From positions 221,721 to 285,720 of the forward strand of contig JBBSQX010000002.1 of NCBI GenBank assembly GCA_038243605.1: 64,000 nt of DNA, read 5' to 3'. Under the pieces are notes generated by a model. It did not search any database and was not told the origin of the DNA. It was given only the letters and a program-made list of their open reading frames with translations. Below, piece after piece: positions 16,321 through 26,090 of the stretch; the first letter of the stretch is position 1, and the number at the start of each line of letters is the position of its first letter. The DNA comes from Terrimesophilobacter sp038243605. Its GTDB lineage: Bacteria > Actinomycetota > Actinomycetes > Actinomycetales > Microbacteriaceae. The position numbers were made by a program, and so were the translations under genes.

Positions 16321-18293
16321 AACGATCCCTCAAACTGTTCAAACGGCTCGAGATCGTCGAACCGGACTCTCAGTGTAGGCAACGGTGAACGTGCTCCCGC
16401 CGCAGGTACCCGCTTTCGACGTGTTGTGGCATTTCGAATCACTTCGCTACGTAACGCACTCGCCACATCAGATCCACGACTGTAGTCAAACCTCACGATG
16501 CCACGAAGCGCGCCGTCCTTGGCCGCGACAGGTCCTAGAACATCGACTCCGTCAAGGCCACTTACCGCAGCGATGGCGCGATCTACGGACTCCGAATCAC
16601 CTGTCACCGACGCCACCCGTACGGCGGGTGGAAACCGCAACTGCCGACGATCGGCCAATTCACCGCGTGAGAAACTAGCGATCTGCCAGGTTGCCAACGC
16701 CCGTGCGAGAGCCCCTCCGACCCCCACCAGGACCGTGGGGGCACCCACTGCAGCGAGGGCTATTGCGTTCGTCCACCAGCGAAGGCAGTCCTCGCCGATC
16801 CTCAAACTTTCTCTCGCCAGCATCCGTTCTCCGTCAAGGAGGATGACGGCCCGGTACCCACCTGCGGCAACCGGTTCGGCCCCACGTGTGGCAACGACGA
16901 GCGCCGGTGTGCTGCCCACATCGAGAACTGGTCTCTCGCCGTCGGCGATGATGATTGGAATCCCTGGGAAAGCCTTACCAAGATCTTCTGCAGTGCGAGT
17001 TGCGCCCTGACCCTGGTGGCGAAACTTTACTGCGGCGCAGTGGGTGCACCTCCAGTGTGCAGCTATCGCCCCACACCATGAACAGGACGGCGATGAGCGA
17101 GCATCCTTCACCCCCAACGGACCATTGCATTGCGTACACCTAGCCACCTGCCTGCACGAGTCACATACGAGTCGCGGAGCATAGCCTGGCCTCGCCACCT
17201 GAATAAGTACGGGTCCATTTTCTAGTGCTGCTCGTGCTTCTTTCCACGCCGTCGAAGGTATGCGGGCACGTGCTGCCAGCGGGTCATCTGCGGTCTGTTG
17301 CGCCGTCGGGATCACCCTAGGCACAAAGCGTTTCACCGGAAGAATCTCTGAAAACCAGCCAAGTTGAACCAAACGCTCCATCTCAGCAGTGCGTGAATGG
17401 TTGAGCACAATGAGTGCGCAATTCTGCTGCTCCTGCCGGATTAAAGCGGCATCTCGGCAGTGCACGTAGGGGCTGAGAGGCTCAGCGAGAAGCGGGTCGC
17501 CGTCGTCCCACACCATGATGAGCGAAAGTGAGACGGAAGGCGCGTAGACAGCAGAACGATTGCCGATGATCACTTTTGGTTCGTCGCTGAGGCATGCCAG
17601 GTGAGCACGATAGCGATCGGAGTTGGACTGACGCGCGTCAAGACGCACGATACGGTCAGCAGGCAAGACAGCGGCGAGAGCCTTCTCTAGTTGCACCTGA
17701 TCTCGGTAGTCAGGAACAACGAGGATGACAGACCCTGCGTTCAGCGCGCGAGAGGCCATCGACGCCATCGTCATCGCCCAATGGCCAACCCAATCGCCAC
17801 CGACCTCAACGAGATGAGGCACCGCATCCATGGCACCCCGGCCCGAGCTCTTGAGAAGAGCATCAATTTTGGTGGTGTCGTACTCAGAAACTTCTCGAGA
17901 CTCGAACGCAGAGAGAGCGGGTGCCGTGGCAGCCATCCAGGACTTCTCGACACGAACTTGCCGACGAGGAACAGCAAGGCGAAGCACATCGCTTGCGCCG
18001 CCCGCTGCACGATCAGCGACCTTTCGCGCGAGCACATAAACTTCAGCGGTCATGACGGGAACAGGCGAGACAACCGCCTCGATGACGCTCAATGCGCCCG
18101 TGTACTCGACAGTATCGACAAGCTCAACGAGATAGCCTTCTGCGATTCTTCCGGCAGCTCGAAAAGGTACCTTTACGCGTACGCCAGGGACAGCATCTTG
18201 AGCGAAGGCTGCAGGAACCTCGTAGTCAAACAGTCGGTCAAGTTGCGGGAGCGGAGAATCGATGAGCACCCGCGCAATGGATGCCACAGACAC
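16317..18293 (-). CDS. priA: Primosomal protein N' (PriA), helicase motifs degenerate
   Basis: Replication restart factor of 658 residues. The N-terminal 3'-end-binding domain (about 1-110) is present, and so are the zinc-binding cysteines at 377-419 (CDSCRQVARCTQC, CSWCGAIAAHWRCTHC). The helicase core is altered: where GxGKT is expected (about 161-180) the sequence reads EVGGDWVGHWAMTMAS with no P-loop Lys/Thr, and the Walker B DEEH position reads WDDGD (262-266). Loss of these motifs is known for actinobacterial PriA, so this is probably a structural primosome protein without ATP-driven unwinding. GTG start, two bases after the metK stop. Confidence 0.95.
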   Translation of the reverse strand: MSVASIARVLIDSPLPQLDRLFDYEVPAAFAQDAVPGVRVKVPFRAAGRIAEGYLVELVDTVEYTGALSVIEAVVSPVPVMTAEVYVLARKVADRAAGGASDVLRLAVPRRQVRVEKSWMAATAPALSAFESREVSEYDTTKIDALLKSSGRGAMDAVPHLVEVGGDWVGHWAMTMASMASRALNAGSVILVVPDYRDQVQLEKALAAVLPADRIVRLDARQSNSDRYRAHLACLSDEPKVIIGNRSAVYAPSVSLSLIMVWDDGDPLLAEPLSPYVHCRDAALIRQEQQNCALIVLNHSRTAEMERLVQLGWFSEILPVKRFVPRVIPTAQQTADDPLAARARIPSTAWKEARAALENGPVLIQVARPGYAPRLVCDSCRQVARCTQCNGPLGVKDARSSPSCSWCGAIAAHWRCTHCAAVKFRHQGQGATRTAEDLGKAFPGIPIIIADGERPVLDVGSTPALVVATRGAEPVAAGGYRAVILLDGERMLARESLRIGEDCLRWWTNAIALAAVGAPTVLVGVGGALARALATWQIASFSRGELADRRQLRFPPAVRVASVTGDSESVDRAIAAVSGLDGVDVLGPVAAKDGALRGIVRFDYSRGSDVASALRSEVIRNATTRRKRVPAAGARSPLPTLRVRFDDLEPFEQFEGSL

Positions 18294-18295
18294 AC

Positions 18296-19501
18296 CTACA
18301 ACCCAGCAGCTGAGCGCACGTCATCGACCCGATCGAGACGTTCCCACGTGAAATCGGGAAGCTCGCGTCCAAAATGACCGTACGTCGCCGTTTGCTGATA
18401 AATCGGACGCAGAAGGTCAAGGTCACGAATGATTGCCGCTGGACGCAAATCGAATACCTCACGAATGGCGTCATTGATCTTTGATTCGCTCACGTGAGCG
18501 GTGCCAAAAGTTTCGACATAGAGACCAACGGGGGCCGCTCTGCCGATCGCGTAGGCAACCTGCACCTCGAGGCGGTCTGCAAGCCCTGCAGCCACAGCAT
18601 TCTTCGCTACCCAGCGCATCGCGTAGGCCCCAGACCGGTCGACCTTCGACGGGTCTTTTCCGCTGAAGGCACCACCGCCGTGACGACTCCAACCGCCGTA
18701 GGTATCCACGATAACTTTTCGGCCAGTGAGACCCGCGTCAGCCTGCGGCCCGCCGAGTTCAAACTTGCCTGACGGATTCACCAGGATGTGAGCATTCGAG
18801 GTGTCGAGCTTGGCGCGCTCCAACACGGGAGAAATCACGAACTCAAACATCTCTGCCTTGAGCGTGGCTTGCGATACAGAAGGGCTGTGCTGGGTCGAAA
18901 GAACTACGGTATCGATCGTCTTAGGCGTGTCACCTTCATAACCAACAGTGACTTGAGTCTTGCCGTCGGGGCGAAGATAATCGAGCTGACCGCTTTTGCG
19001 CACCTCAGCGAGTTTCTCCGCCATCCGGTGTGCAAGCCAGATCGGCAACGGCATGAGTTCGGGAGTCTCGCGCGTCGCGTACCCGAACATGAGGCCTTGG
19101 TCGCCGGCACCCAGACGGTCGAGTGAATCGCCGCCGCCTTCGCGAGCTTCCATCGCCGTGTCCACACCCGCGGCAATATCTGGAGATTGATTACCGATCG
19201 ACACGGCAACGCCACACGATGCCCCATCAAAGCCCACGGCAGAGGAGGTATAACCGATCCCGGTGATAATGTCGCGCACGAGCTGTGGAATCTCCACGTA
19301 TCCAGAACACGTCACCTCACCGGCAACGTGAACGAGCCCCGTCGTCACGAGAGTCTCGACAGCGACACGACTCGACGAATCCACCGTCAAGAGTGCATCG
19401 AGAATGCCGTCAGATACCTGATCACAAATTTTGTCTGGGTGCCCCTCTGTCACAGACTCGCTCGTGAACAGTCGAAGAGAATTACCCACAGTATGTGCCA
19501 A
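18296..19501 (-). CDS. metK: S-adenosylmethionine synthetase
   Basis: Makes SAM from methionine and ATP. 401 residues with the three-domain MetK signature: ESVTEGHPDKICDQVSDGILD, the loop GAGDQGLMFGYA, and the C-terminal GGGAFSGKDPSKVDRSGAY. The start as drawn is a TTG at 19501, 12 bases after coaBC; a GTG at 19489 giving MGNSLRLFTSES fits the family N-terminus equally well and neither has a good ribosome site. No SAM riboswitch is possible in the 12-bp gap, so regulation must lie elsewhere. Confidence 0.96.
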   Translation of the reverse strand: MAHTVGNSLRLFTSESVTEGHPDKICDQVSDGILDALLTVDSSSRVAVETLVTTGLVHVAGEVTCSGYVEIPQLVRDIITGIGYTSSAVGFDGASCGVAVSIGNQSPDIAAGVDTAMEAREGGGDSLDRLGAGDQGLMFGYATRETPELMPLPIWLAHRMAEKLAEVRKSGQLDYLRPDGKTQVTVGYEGDTPKTIDTVVLSTQHSPSVSQATLKAEMFEFVISPVLERAKLDTSNAHILVNPSGKFELGGPQADAGLTGRKVIVDTYGGWSRHGGGAFSGKDPSKVDRSGAYAMRWVAKNAVAAGLADRLEVQVAYAIGRAAPVGLYVETFGTAHVSESKINDAIREVFDLRPAAIIRDLDLLRPIYQQTATYGHFGRELPDFTWERLDRVDDVRSAAGL

Positions 19502-19513
19502 TCAGGTGGAGGA

Positions 19514-20692
19514 TCAATGCAGCAAGTCGAGGATACGGCCAGCCACTGACGACTTAGACCCCGACGCTTCCAAGACTATCTCGCCGGCCTTATCGAACAC
19601 CGTGATGGTGTTATCGTCGGCGCCAAAGCCCTCTGTCCAGCCAACCTGGTTGACCACGAGAAAATCACAGCCTTTGCGGGCAAGTTTCGATTGTGCGCGT
19701 TCATGGAGTTTAACTTCATTGCGTTCAGTTTCGGCGGCAAACCCGATAATGACCTGGTCGGGTGCTCTGCGCTCGCTCAGAGTTGCGAGAACATCGGGGT
19801 TCTTCACCAGCCGGATGATCAACTCGTCGCCCTGGGAATCTTTCGTGATCTTCTCCCCCGCGACCTTGTCTGGGCGATAGTCAGCGACGGCAGCGGCCAT
19901 GATCACGACATCCGCCTTAGTCGCCTCAGTGAGAGTCGCGTCAGAAAGCTCGATTGCGGAACCCACACTGATGGTGGTCACAGACGAGGGCACTGGTACT
20001 TCAAGATTCGCCGCGATCAACGTCACAACCGCACCGCGAGCGGCCGCGGCGGAAGCCAACGCCACACCCTGCTTTCCACTCGAACGGTTTCCAATGAAAC
20101 GCACGGGGTCGATTGGTTCCCGTGTGCCACCTGCCGTCACCAGCACTCGAGTCCCCGAGAGGTCGTGCGGCACTAGACAAGACGCCACTGCATCGACGAT
20201 CTCGTCAGGTTCCGCCATGCGGCCCGGACCGAAATCGGTGCCCGTGAGTGCACCAGAACCAGGACCAATAATCTTCACACCGCGGGATCGAAGCGTCGCG
20301 ATGTTCTGCACCGTCGCCGGATTCAGCCACATCTCTGTATGCATTGCTGGTGCGATCACGAGTGGAGCTGTGCTGGCCAAAATAGTGGTGCCGAGTAAGT
20401 CATCAGCAAGGCCTGCGGCTAACCGCGCAATTGTATTTGCTGTAGCGGGGGCCACGACAATGACGTCAGCGGCCTGCCCGATTGCGACGTGTCGCACCTG
20501 TGCCACGCCCTCAAAGAGTTCGTGGTGCACAGGATTACGGCTAATGGCCTCAAGCGTCGGTAAGCCGACGAACTTCAGCGCAGCCTCTGTCGCCACGACA
20601 TGCACGTCATGACCCGCGAGAACAAGAGCCCGCACGACACCGACGGCTTTGTACGCGGCGATACCGCCTGTCATTCCGACAACGACGTTCAA
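19514..20692 (-). CDS. coaBC: Bifunctional CoaBC: phosphopantothenate-cysteine ligase / phosphopantothenoylcysteine decarboxylase
   Basis: Two consecutive steps of coenzyme A synthesis. Residues 1-175 are the flavin decarboxylase CoaC (GMTGGIAAYKA, catalytic His in RHVAIGQAADVIVVAPATAN, PAMHTEMW); residues 185-392 are the ligase CoaB (TAGGTREPIDPVRFIGNRSSGKQG, later KNPDVL and the Lys-rich end AQSKLARKGCDFLVVNQV). The start is a TTG at 20692, supported by GGAGG four bases upstream and by the MNVVVGMTGGIAAYK N-terminus. A 63-bp gap separates it from rpoZ. Confidence 0.96.
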   Translation of the reverse strand: MNVVVGMTGGIAAYKAVGVVRALVLAGHDVHVVATEAALKFVGLPTLEAISRNPVHHELFEGVAQVRHVAIGQAADVIVVAPATANTIARLAAGLADDLLGTTILASTAPLVIAPAMHTEMWLNPATVQNIATLRSRGVKIIGPGSGALTGTDFGPGRMAEPDEIVDAVASCLVPHDLSGTRVLVTAGGTREPIDPVRFIGNRSSGKQGVALASAAAARGAVVTLIAANLEVPVPSSVTTISVGSAIELSDATLTEATKADVVIMAAAVADYRPDKVAGEKITKDSQGDELIIRLVKNPDVLATLSERRAPDQVIIGFAAETERNEVKLHERAQSKLARKGCDFLVVNQVGWTEGFGADDNTITVFDKAGEIVLEASGSKSSVAGRILDLLH

Positions 20693-20755
20693 CTCGCCTC
20701 CGCTTCTTACGCGGTCTGATCTATCGCGGTTCGGTAAATTTGGGCGTGAGCGCGG

Positions 20756-21013
20756 CTACTCTGCGATCTGTTTGACGAGAAGCTTGCCCTCGTTGATCTC
20801 GCGCATCGCGACGGAAAGCGGCTTGTCATCCACGGAAGAATCGACGAGCGGACCAACGTTGTTGTACATGCTGCCTTCGTGAAGGTCTGCGTAGTAGTCG
20901 TTGATCTGGCGGGCACGCTTTGACGCAAAAATTACCAGAGCGTACTTCGAGTCCACCTTGGTGAGCAACTCGTCAATGGGCGGGTCAATAATGCCCTTGG
21001 CGCGGTCAACCAT
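20756..21013 (-). CDS. rpoZ: RNA polymerase omega subunit
   Basis: Small RNA polymerase subunit that helps fold and hold beta-prime. 85 residues; the core KYALVIFASKRARQINDYYADLH and the C-terminal KPLSVAMREINEGKL match the actinobacterial omega. It starts one base after the gmk stop, the standard order gmk-rpoZ-coaBC. Confidence 0.95.
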   Translation of the reverse strand: MVDRAKGIIDPPIDELLTKVDSKYALVIFASKRARQINDYYADLHEGSMYNNVGPLVDSSVDDKPLSVAMREINEGKLLVKQIAE

Positions 21014-21014
21014 G

Positions 21015-21929
21015 TTAGGACTCCTTGTTTTGGTCGGGGATCGACATCAAGTCTACGACTTCTTGCGCCGCTTGGCTGACCTCGGTGTTCACAATCCGGA
21101 AATCAAACTCATCCTGGGCCGCTAATTCAGTCTTCGCGGTGTCGAGCCTGCGCGCCTGCTCCGCTGCATCTTCCGTGCCGCGACCGATAAGTCGGCGCAC
21201 CAACTCCTCCCAGGTGGGTGGCAAAAGGAACACCAGAATCGCTTCCGGCATCGCGGCGCGAACCGATCGGGCACCCTGAAGATCAATTTCGAGAAGCACG
21301 CTTTTTCCTGCGGCGATGGCATCATCAATGGGGCCGCGAGGAGTGCCATAGCGGTGCGCGTTGTGCACGGTCGCAGTCTCCAGCATGTCGCCTGATGCCT
21401 CGAGACGGTCGAATTCCTTGTCGCTCACGAAATAGTAGTTAACTCCGTCGACTTCTCCCGGGCGCGGTGCGCGAGTGGTCGCAGAGACGGAGAGCAGAAC
21501 GTTCGGGTAGTTTTCGCGGATGAACGTAGAAACTGCGCCCTTGCCGACAGCCGTTGGGCCGGCCAGCACCACGAGGCGGGACGGTGCAGGCGAGACGGGA
21601 GACTCATCCCGCTCATTCAGCCATTCGCGAAGCGTCGCCCGCTGTCGGACGCCGAGGCCCCCGATCTTCTTCGAGGGAGAAATTCCGAGTTGATCCATAA
21701 TTCTTGAGGAGCGCACGGGCCCCAAACCTGGAATGCTCCCAATCAGCTCCCGGACCCGAAGCCTCGCCTCAACAGCCGTCGGCGTTGACCATCCCATTTC
21801 CAGAACATCAAGTGGAGTTCGGTGCTGCTCTGCAACCGCCCGCTTGACGTCGGCACGAGCTCGCCGTGCCGCGACTGCGGCACGCGATGCGGCAACACGA
21901 TCGACATCTGGAGGGTCTATGCGCGGCAT
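21015..21929 (-). CDS. gmk: Guanylate kinase fused to an N-terminal actinobacterial IHF (mIHF) domain
   Basis: A 304-residue protein with two unrelated parts. Residues 12-107 resemble actinobacterial integration host factor (mIHF), a nucleoid DNA-binding protein: the basic helix ARRARADVKRAV, then the helix-two-turn-helix region LIGSIPGLGPVRSSRIMDQLGIS and KKIGGLGVRQRATLREWL. After a Pro/Ser linker (108-116) comes a complete guanylate kinase (118-304): P-loop GPTAVGKG at 124-131, the GMP-binding SATTRAPRPGEVDGVNYYFVS and DLQGARSVR. GMP kinase activity is well supported; DNA binding by the front half is inferred. In other actinobacteria mihF is a separate gene just upstream of gmk. ATG 21929 lies 13 bases inside pyrF, and no internal start with a ribosome site was seen before the kinase part. 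Confidence 0.93.
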   Translation of the reverse strand: MPRIDPPDVDRVAASRAAVAARRARADVKRAVAEQHRTPLDVLEMGWSTPTAVEARLRVRELIGSIPGLGPVRSSRIMDQLGISPSKKIGGLGVRQRATLREWLNERDESPVSPAPSRLVVLAGPTAVGKGAVSTFIRENYPNVLLSVSATTRAPRPGEVDGVNYYFVSDKEFDRLEASGDMLETATVHNAHRYGTPRGPIDDAIAAGKSVLLEIDLQGARSVRAAMPEAILVFLLPPTWEELVRRLIGRGTEDAAEQARRLDTAKTELAAQDEFDFRIVNTEVSQAAQEVVDLMSIPDQNKES

Positions 21930-22777
21930 TGCGCGATCTCTTTCGTGGCGTGATCCATAGCTGATTCGATTCCTTGTGGTCCCGATGACAGTATGGACCG
22001 GGAGACAGAGATCAGCACGCTCGTGCGCACACCAAAGCGCTCTGAAATCTCCGAAAACTTCGCTCCCTGATGCCCGAAGCCAGGCGCAAGAATAGGCGTA
22101 CTCGGTGTCGCGGCAAGCGCGTCCACAGAAATTCCGTAATCGCTCATTGACACGGTGGCACCGAGAACGACACCGAACGAACCGTGTTCGAGCTCCTCTG
22201 AAACGTTCAGCGCGATGACATCATTCACGATCTCGGCGGCGACCGTGACCGCGAGCCCACCTGGATGGTGAACGTTGGCGGATTGCACCGCCACAGCCTC
22301 CGGATTCGACGTCGCACCGAGGACAAAGAGCCCCTTACCGTTCTCCCGTGCGAGCGTTACCGCACCGGCTAGAGATCCGACACCCTGATATGCACTGACG
22401 GTCATCGCGTCGGCCTCGAGTGGTCCTCCCGGAGTGAGCCACGCGTGCGCGTAAGCATCAAACGTGCTCCCGACATCACCACGCTTCACATCAGCAATAA
22501 TGAGCACACCGGCCTCGCGTGCCGCTGCCATCACGCTCTCGAGGGCTGCGTATCCGTCGGAACCGTGCCGCTCAAAAAACGCCACCTGCGGCTTCACAAT
22601 TGCCACACGATCCGTCGCTGCCTCCACAACTCTGAGGCCGAACTCCCTGAGTCCGTGCGCTGAATCCGGGAGGCCCCACTGTTCAAGCAAAAATGGGTGC
22701 GGATCGATTCCTAAACACAGTGATCCTCGCAGCGCAAGAGCCTCGTGCAGCCGTTCACCAAAATTTGGTTCACGCAT
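21917..22777 (-). CDS. pyrF: Orotidine-5'-phosphate decarboxylase (type 2)
   Basis: Final step of UMP synthesis. The 286 residues suit the longer type 2 enzyme found in actinobacteria. The catalytic Lys-Asp cluster is in LIIADVKRGDVGSTFDAYA; the N-terminal LCLGIDPHP and the C-terminal APGFGHQGA phosphate site are present. ATG 22777 (MREPNFGERLHEALA) overlaps the carB stop by eight bases; the open frame extends further upstream inside carB but without homology. The 3' end overlaps gmk by 13 bases. Confidence 0.95.
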   Translation of the reverse strand: MREPNFGERLHEALALRGSLCLGIDPHPFLLEQWGLPDSAHGLREFGLRVVEAATDRVAIVKPQVAFFERHGSDGYAALESVMAAAREAGVLIIADVKRGDVGSTFDAYAHAWLTPGGPLEADAMTVSAYQGVGSLAGAVTLARENGKGLFVLGATSNPEAVAVQSANVHHPGGLAVTVAAEIVNDVIALNVSEELEHGSFGVVLGATVSMSDYGISVDALAATPSTPILAPGFGHQGAKFSEISERFGVRTSVLISVSRSILSSGPQGIESAMDHATKEIAQCRA

Positions 22778-25700
22778 GGGCACCACCCGCACTTCGAACA
22801 AGAAGCTCCGCACGGTCACTCGCGTAATCCTGGAGCGACCGAACGGTGAAGCCCTCCCGAATTGCCTCCACAGACGACACCGCAGCACCGAGTTGGGCAA
22901 TAGTTGTGAAAAGAGCCTTGTCAGCAGCAACCGTCGCGGTTCGGATCTCGTATCCGTCTGCTCGCGCAGTGCGGCCACTCGGCGTGTTGATGACGATATC
23001 CACCTCCCCTGCGGTGATGAGTTCAACGATGGTGCGCTGATCTCCGTCACCGGTTGGGCCGTCCGATTGTTTGCGAACCACCCGTGCGTCGATTCCATTG
23101 CGCGAGAGAACCTCTGCCGTGCCGCGCGTGGCAAGAATTGTGAAGCCCAGCTGCTGAAGGCGAAGAATTGGCAAGACAATTGCCCTCTTGTCGCCATCCG
23201 ATACTGAGACGAACACCGACCCGCTACCCGGAAGACCACCGTACGCAGCAGCCTGACTCTTTGCAAACGCCTTCGGAAAGTTCGAGTCGATTCCCATCAC
23301 TTCACCCGTTGAGCGCATCTCCGGCCCAAGGATGGAGTCGACGATCTTGCCCTCTTTCGTGCGGAACCTCTTGAACGGCAGCACCGCTTCTTTCACCGCG
23401 ACGGGAGACTCCATCGGAACATGCAAACCGTCCACCACGGGAAGCGTGCCGTCGTCGACGAGCGACCGGATGCTGGTTCCCGCCATGATGAGCGCCGCAG
23501 CTTTCGCCAAAGGAATGCCGACAGCCTTCGATACGAAGGGAACTGTTCGTGAAGCTCTCGGGTTCGCTTCGAGCACGTAAAGCACTCCCTGTCCGATGGC
23601 GAACTGCACGTTCAGCAGGCCGCGCACGCCCACTCCTCGTGCTATTGCCTCCGTCGCTTCGCGTACCCGATCGATAATGTCCCGCCCCAATGTCACCGGT
23701 GGAAGAGTGCACGAGGAGTCACCTGAGTGAATGCCAGCTTCTTCGAGGTGCTCCATCACGCCACCGACATACAACTCATCGCCGTCAAACAGTGCGTCGA
23801 CATCTATTTCGATGGCGTCGTCGAGAAAACGGTCGACGAGCAGCGGCAGCCCTGGAGCGATAATCGCTTGGTCAGCGATACGTCGGAAGTAGTCGTGCAT
23901 CGATTCGGTGTCGTAGACGATTTCCATGCCTCTGCCGCCCAAAACGAAGGAAGGGCGAACAAGCACCGGGTATCCGATTTCTTCGGCGACAGTGACAGCA
24001 GTCTGCAGATCAGTCGCTGTTCCGTTTCGTGGCGCGATGAGGCCGGCCTCATCCAGAATCTTCGAGAATAGGCCGCGTTCCTCCGCCAGATCGATGGACG
24101 ATGGCGAGGTTCCGAGAATCGGGATTCCCTCCGCCTCTAGACCCTTTGCCAGCCCCAAGGCGGTTTGACCTCCAAGCTGAACGATGACGCCCACAAGCTC
24201 ACCGCTCGCACGTTCTGCCTCAATGACCTCCAACACGTCTTCCAACGTGAGCGGTTCGAAGTACAAGCGGTCACTCGTGTCGTAGTCGGTCGAGACCGTC
24301 TCTGGGTTGCAGTTGATCATGATGGTTTCAAAGCCGGCATCCGACAGCGCAAATGCGGCATGAACGCACGAGTAGTCGAACTCGATCCCCTGGCCGATGC
24401 GGTTGGGGCCGGATCCGAGAATCACAATCTTTCGCCGATCGCTCGGCACCACCTCGGTTTCGAGGTCATAGCTTGAGTAGTGATACGGAGTGAGTGCCGG
24501 GAACTCCCCCGCGCAGGTATCCACCGTCTTGAACACGGGCCGCACATTGAGTTCGTGTCGAAGCGTTCGGATGTCGGTCTCGGACACACCGCGAAGCTCC
24601 GCCAACTGCGCATCGCTGAAGCCGTGATTCTTTGCATGGCGCACAAGACCCGCATCGAGAGACTCGGCATCTGCTACAGAATGCGCCACCTCATTGATGA
24701 GAACGATTTGGTCGACGAACCACGGGTCGATACCCGTGGCCTCAAAGACCTCCGTGATGCTCGCCCCCGCGCGCAACGCCTGCTGCACCGTGATGATGCG
24801 GCCGTCTGTTGGAACAGACGCCAGCGAGAGGAGCTCGTCTTTCGTGAGCAACTGCTCACCCCAGTGAAAGCTCGAGCCACGTTTTTCGAGTGACCTCAGC
24901 GCCTTCTGCAACGCCGTTGTATAGTTTCGGCCGATGGCCATCGCTTCCCCCACCGACTTCATTGTCGTCGTGAGCGTCGGGTCTGCCGCAGGAAACTTCT
25001 CAAACGCGAAGCGAGGGACTTTCACAACGACGTAGTCAAGAGTGGGCTCAAAACTGGCGGGAGTGACGCGGGTGATGTCGTTCGGGATCTCATCCAAACG
25101 GTAGCCAATCGCAAGCTTCGCCGCGATTTTCGCAATCGGAAAACCGGTCGCTTTACTCGCGAGTGCGCTGGACCGAGACACGCGGGGATTCATTTCGATC
25201 ACGATGACACGACCGTCGGCGGGGTCGACAGCAAACTGGATGTTGCATCCGCCCGTGTCGACGCCCACGAGGCGGATGATGTCGATACCAATATCGCGGA
25301 GGTTCTGAAACTCTCGATCGGTAAGGGTGAGAGCTGGAGCGACGGTGATCGAATCCCCCGTGTGGACACCGACCGGGTCGACGTTCTCAATAGAACACAC
25401 AACAACCGTGTTGTCTGAGGTGTCGCGCATCAACTCGAGCTCGTACTCTTTCCAGCCCATGATCGACTCTTCGAGCAGAACTTCGGTCGTGGGGCTTTGG
25501 TGCAGGCCATCACCGACCATGCGCACGAGCTCATCACGATCGTGGGCAAAACCGCTGCCAAGACCTCCCATGGTGAACGATGGCCGAATCACGAGCGGAT
25601 ATCCGAGGTCCTCAGCGAATTCGATCGCCTCGTCAACTGTGTGAGCAATGTGCGATCGCGCGACCTCTGCACCGGCCTGCAATACGAGTTCTTTGAAGAG

Positions 25701-26090
25701 CTGACGGTCTTCACCCTTCTGAATGGCCTCGAAGTTCGCGCCAATCAACTCCACGTCATACTTCTCCAGGATTCCATGCTCATGGAGCTCGATCGCGGCG
25801 TTCAGCGCGGTCTGACCGCCCAGCGTCGGCAGAATGGCGTCGGGACGTTCCTTCGCGATAATCGACTCAATCACCTCCCAGGTGATCGGTTCCACATAGG
25901 TTGCATCGGCAAAATCGGGGTCGGTCATGATGGTTGCGGGGTTTGAATTGATAAGAATTACCCGAACACCCTCTTCTCGCAAGACGCGGCAGGCTTGCGT
26001 TCCCGAGTAGTCAAACTCGCAGGCCTGGCCAATCACGATGGGGCCGGAGCCGATCACCAGCACTGAACGAATGTCCTCACGCTTCGGCAT
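22770..26090 (-). CDS. carB: Carbamoyl phosphate synthase large chain
   Basis: Makes carbamoyl phosphate from bicarbonate, ammonia and two ATP for pyrimidine and arginine synthesis. 1106 residues with the expected internal duplication: two ATP-grasp halves (about 1-550 and 560-935), each with a SGPIVIGQ or SGPNRIGQ nucleotide loop and a PSFxxGG loop, and a C-terminal MGS-like allosteric domain (about 945-1100) that in the family binds UMP. The start shares one base with the carA stop. No large insertions or breaks are seen. Confidence 0.98.
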   Translation of the reverse strand: MPKREDIRSVLVIGSGPIVIGQACEFDYSGTQACRVLREEGVRVILINSNPATIMTDPDFADATYVEPITWEVIESIIAKERPDAILPTLGGQTALNAAIELHEHGILEKYDVELIGANFEAIQKGEDRQLFKELVLQAGAEVARSHIAHTVDEAIEFAEDLGYPLVIRPSFTMGGLGSGFAHDRDELVRMVGDGLHQSPTTEVLLEESIMGWKEYELELMRDTSDNTVVVCSIENVDPVGVHTGDSITVAPALTLTDREFQNLRDIGIDIIRLVGVDTGGCNIQFAVDPADGRVIVIEMNPRVSRSSALASKATGFPIAKIAAKLAIGYRLDEIPNDITRVTPASFEPTLDYVVVKVPRFAFEKFPAADPTLTTTMKSVGEAMAIGRNYTTALQKALRSLEKRGSSFHWGEQLLTKDELLSLASVPTDGRIITVQQALRAGASITEVFEATGIDPWFVDQIVLINEVAHSVADAESLDAGLVRHAKNHGFSDAQLAELRGVSETDIRTLRHELNVRPVFKTVDTCAGEFPALTPYHYSSYDLETEVVPSDRRKIVILGSGPNRIGQGIEFDYSCVHAAFALSDAGFETIMINCNPETVSTDYDTSDRLYFEPLTLEDVLEVIEAERASGELVGVIVQLGGQTALGLAKGLEAEGIPILGTSPSSIDLAEERGLFSKILDEAGLIAPRNGTATDLQTAVTVAEEIGYPVLVRPSFVLGGRGMEIVYDTESMHDYFRRIADQAIIAPGLPLLVDRFLDDAIEIDVDALFDGDELYVGGVMEHLEEAGIHSGDSSCTLPPVTLGRDIIDRVREATEAIARGVGVRGLLNVQFAIGQGVLYVLEANPRASRTVPFVSKAVGIPLAKAAALIMAGTSIRSLVDDGTLPVVDGLHVPMESPVAVKEAVLPFKRFRTKEGKIVDSILGPEMRSTGEVMGIDSNFPKAFAKSQAAAYGGLPGSGSVFVSVSDGDKRAIVLPILRLQQLGFTILATRGTAEVLSRNGIDARVVRKQSDGPTGDGDQRTIVELITAGEVDIVINTPSGRTARADGYEIRTATVAADKALFTTIAQLGAAVSSVEAIREGFTVRSLQDYASDRAELLVRSAGGAHA

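Noticed and set aside
22786..23266. Upstream in-frame extension of pyrF
   Set aside because: It overlaps carB in another frame and encodes no recognisable sequence; ATG 22777 gives the family N-terminus.
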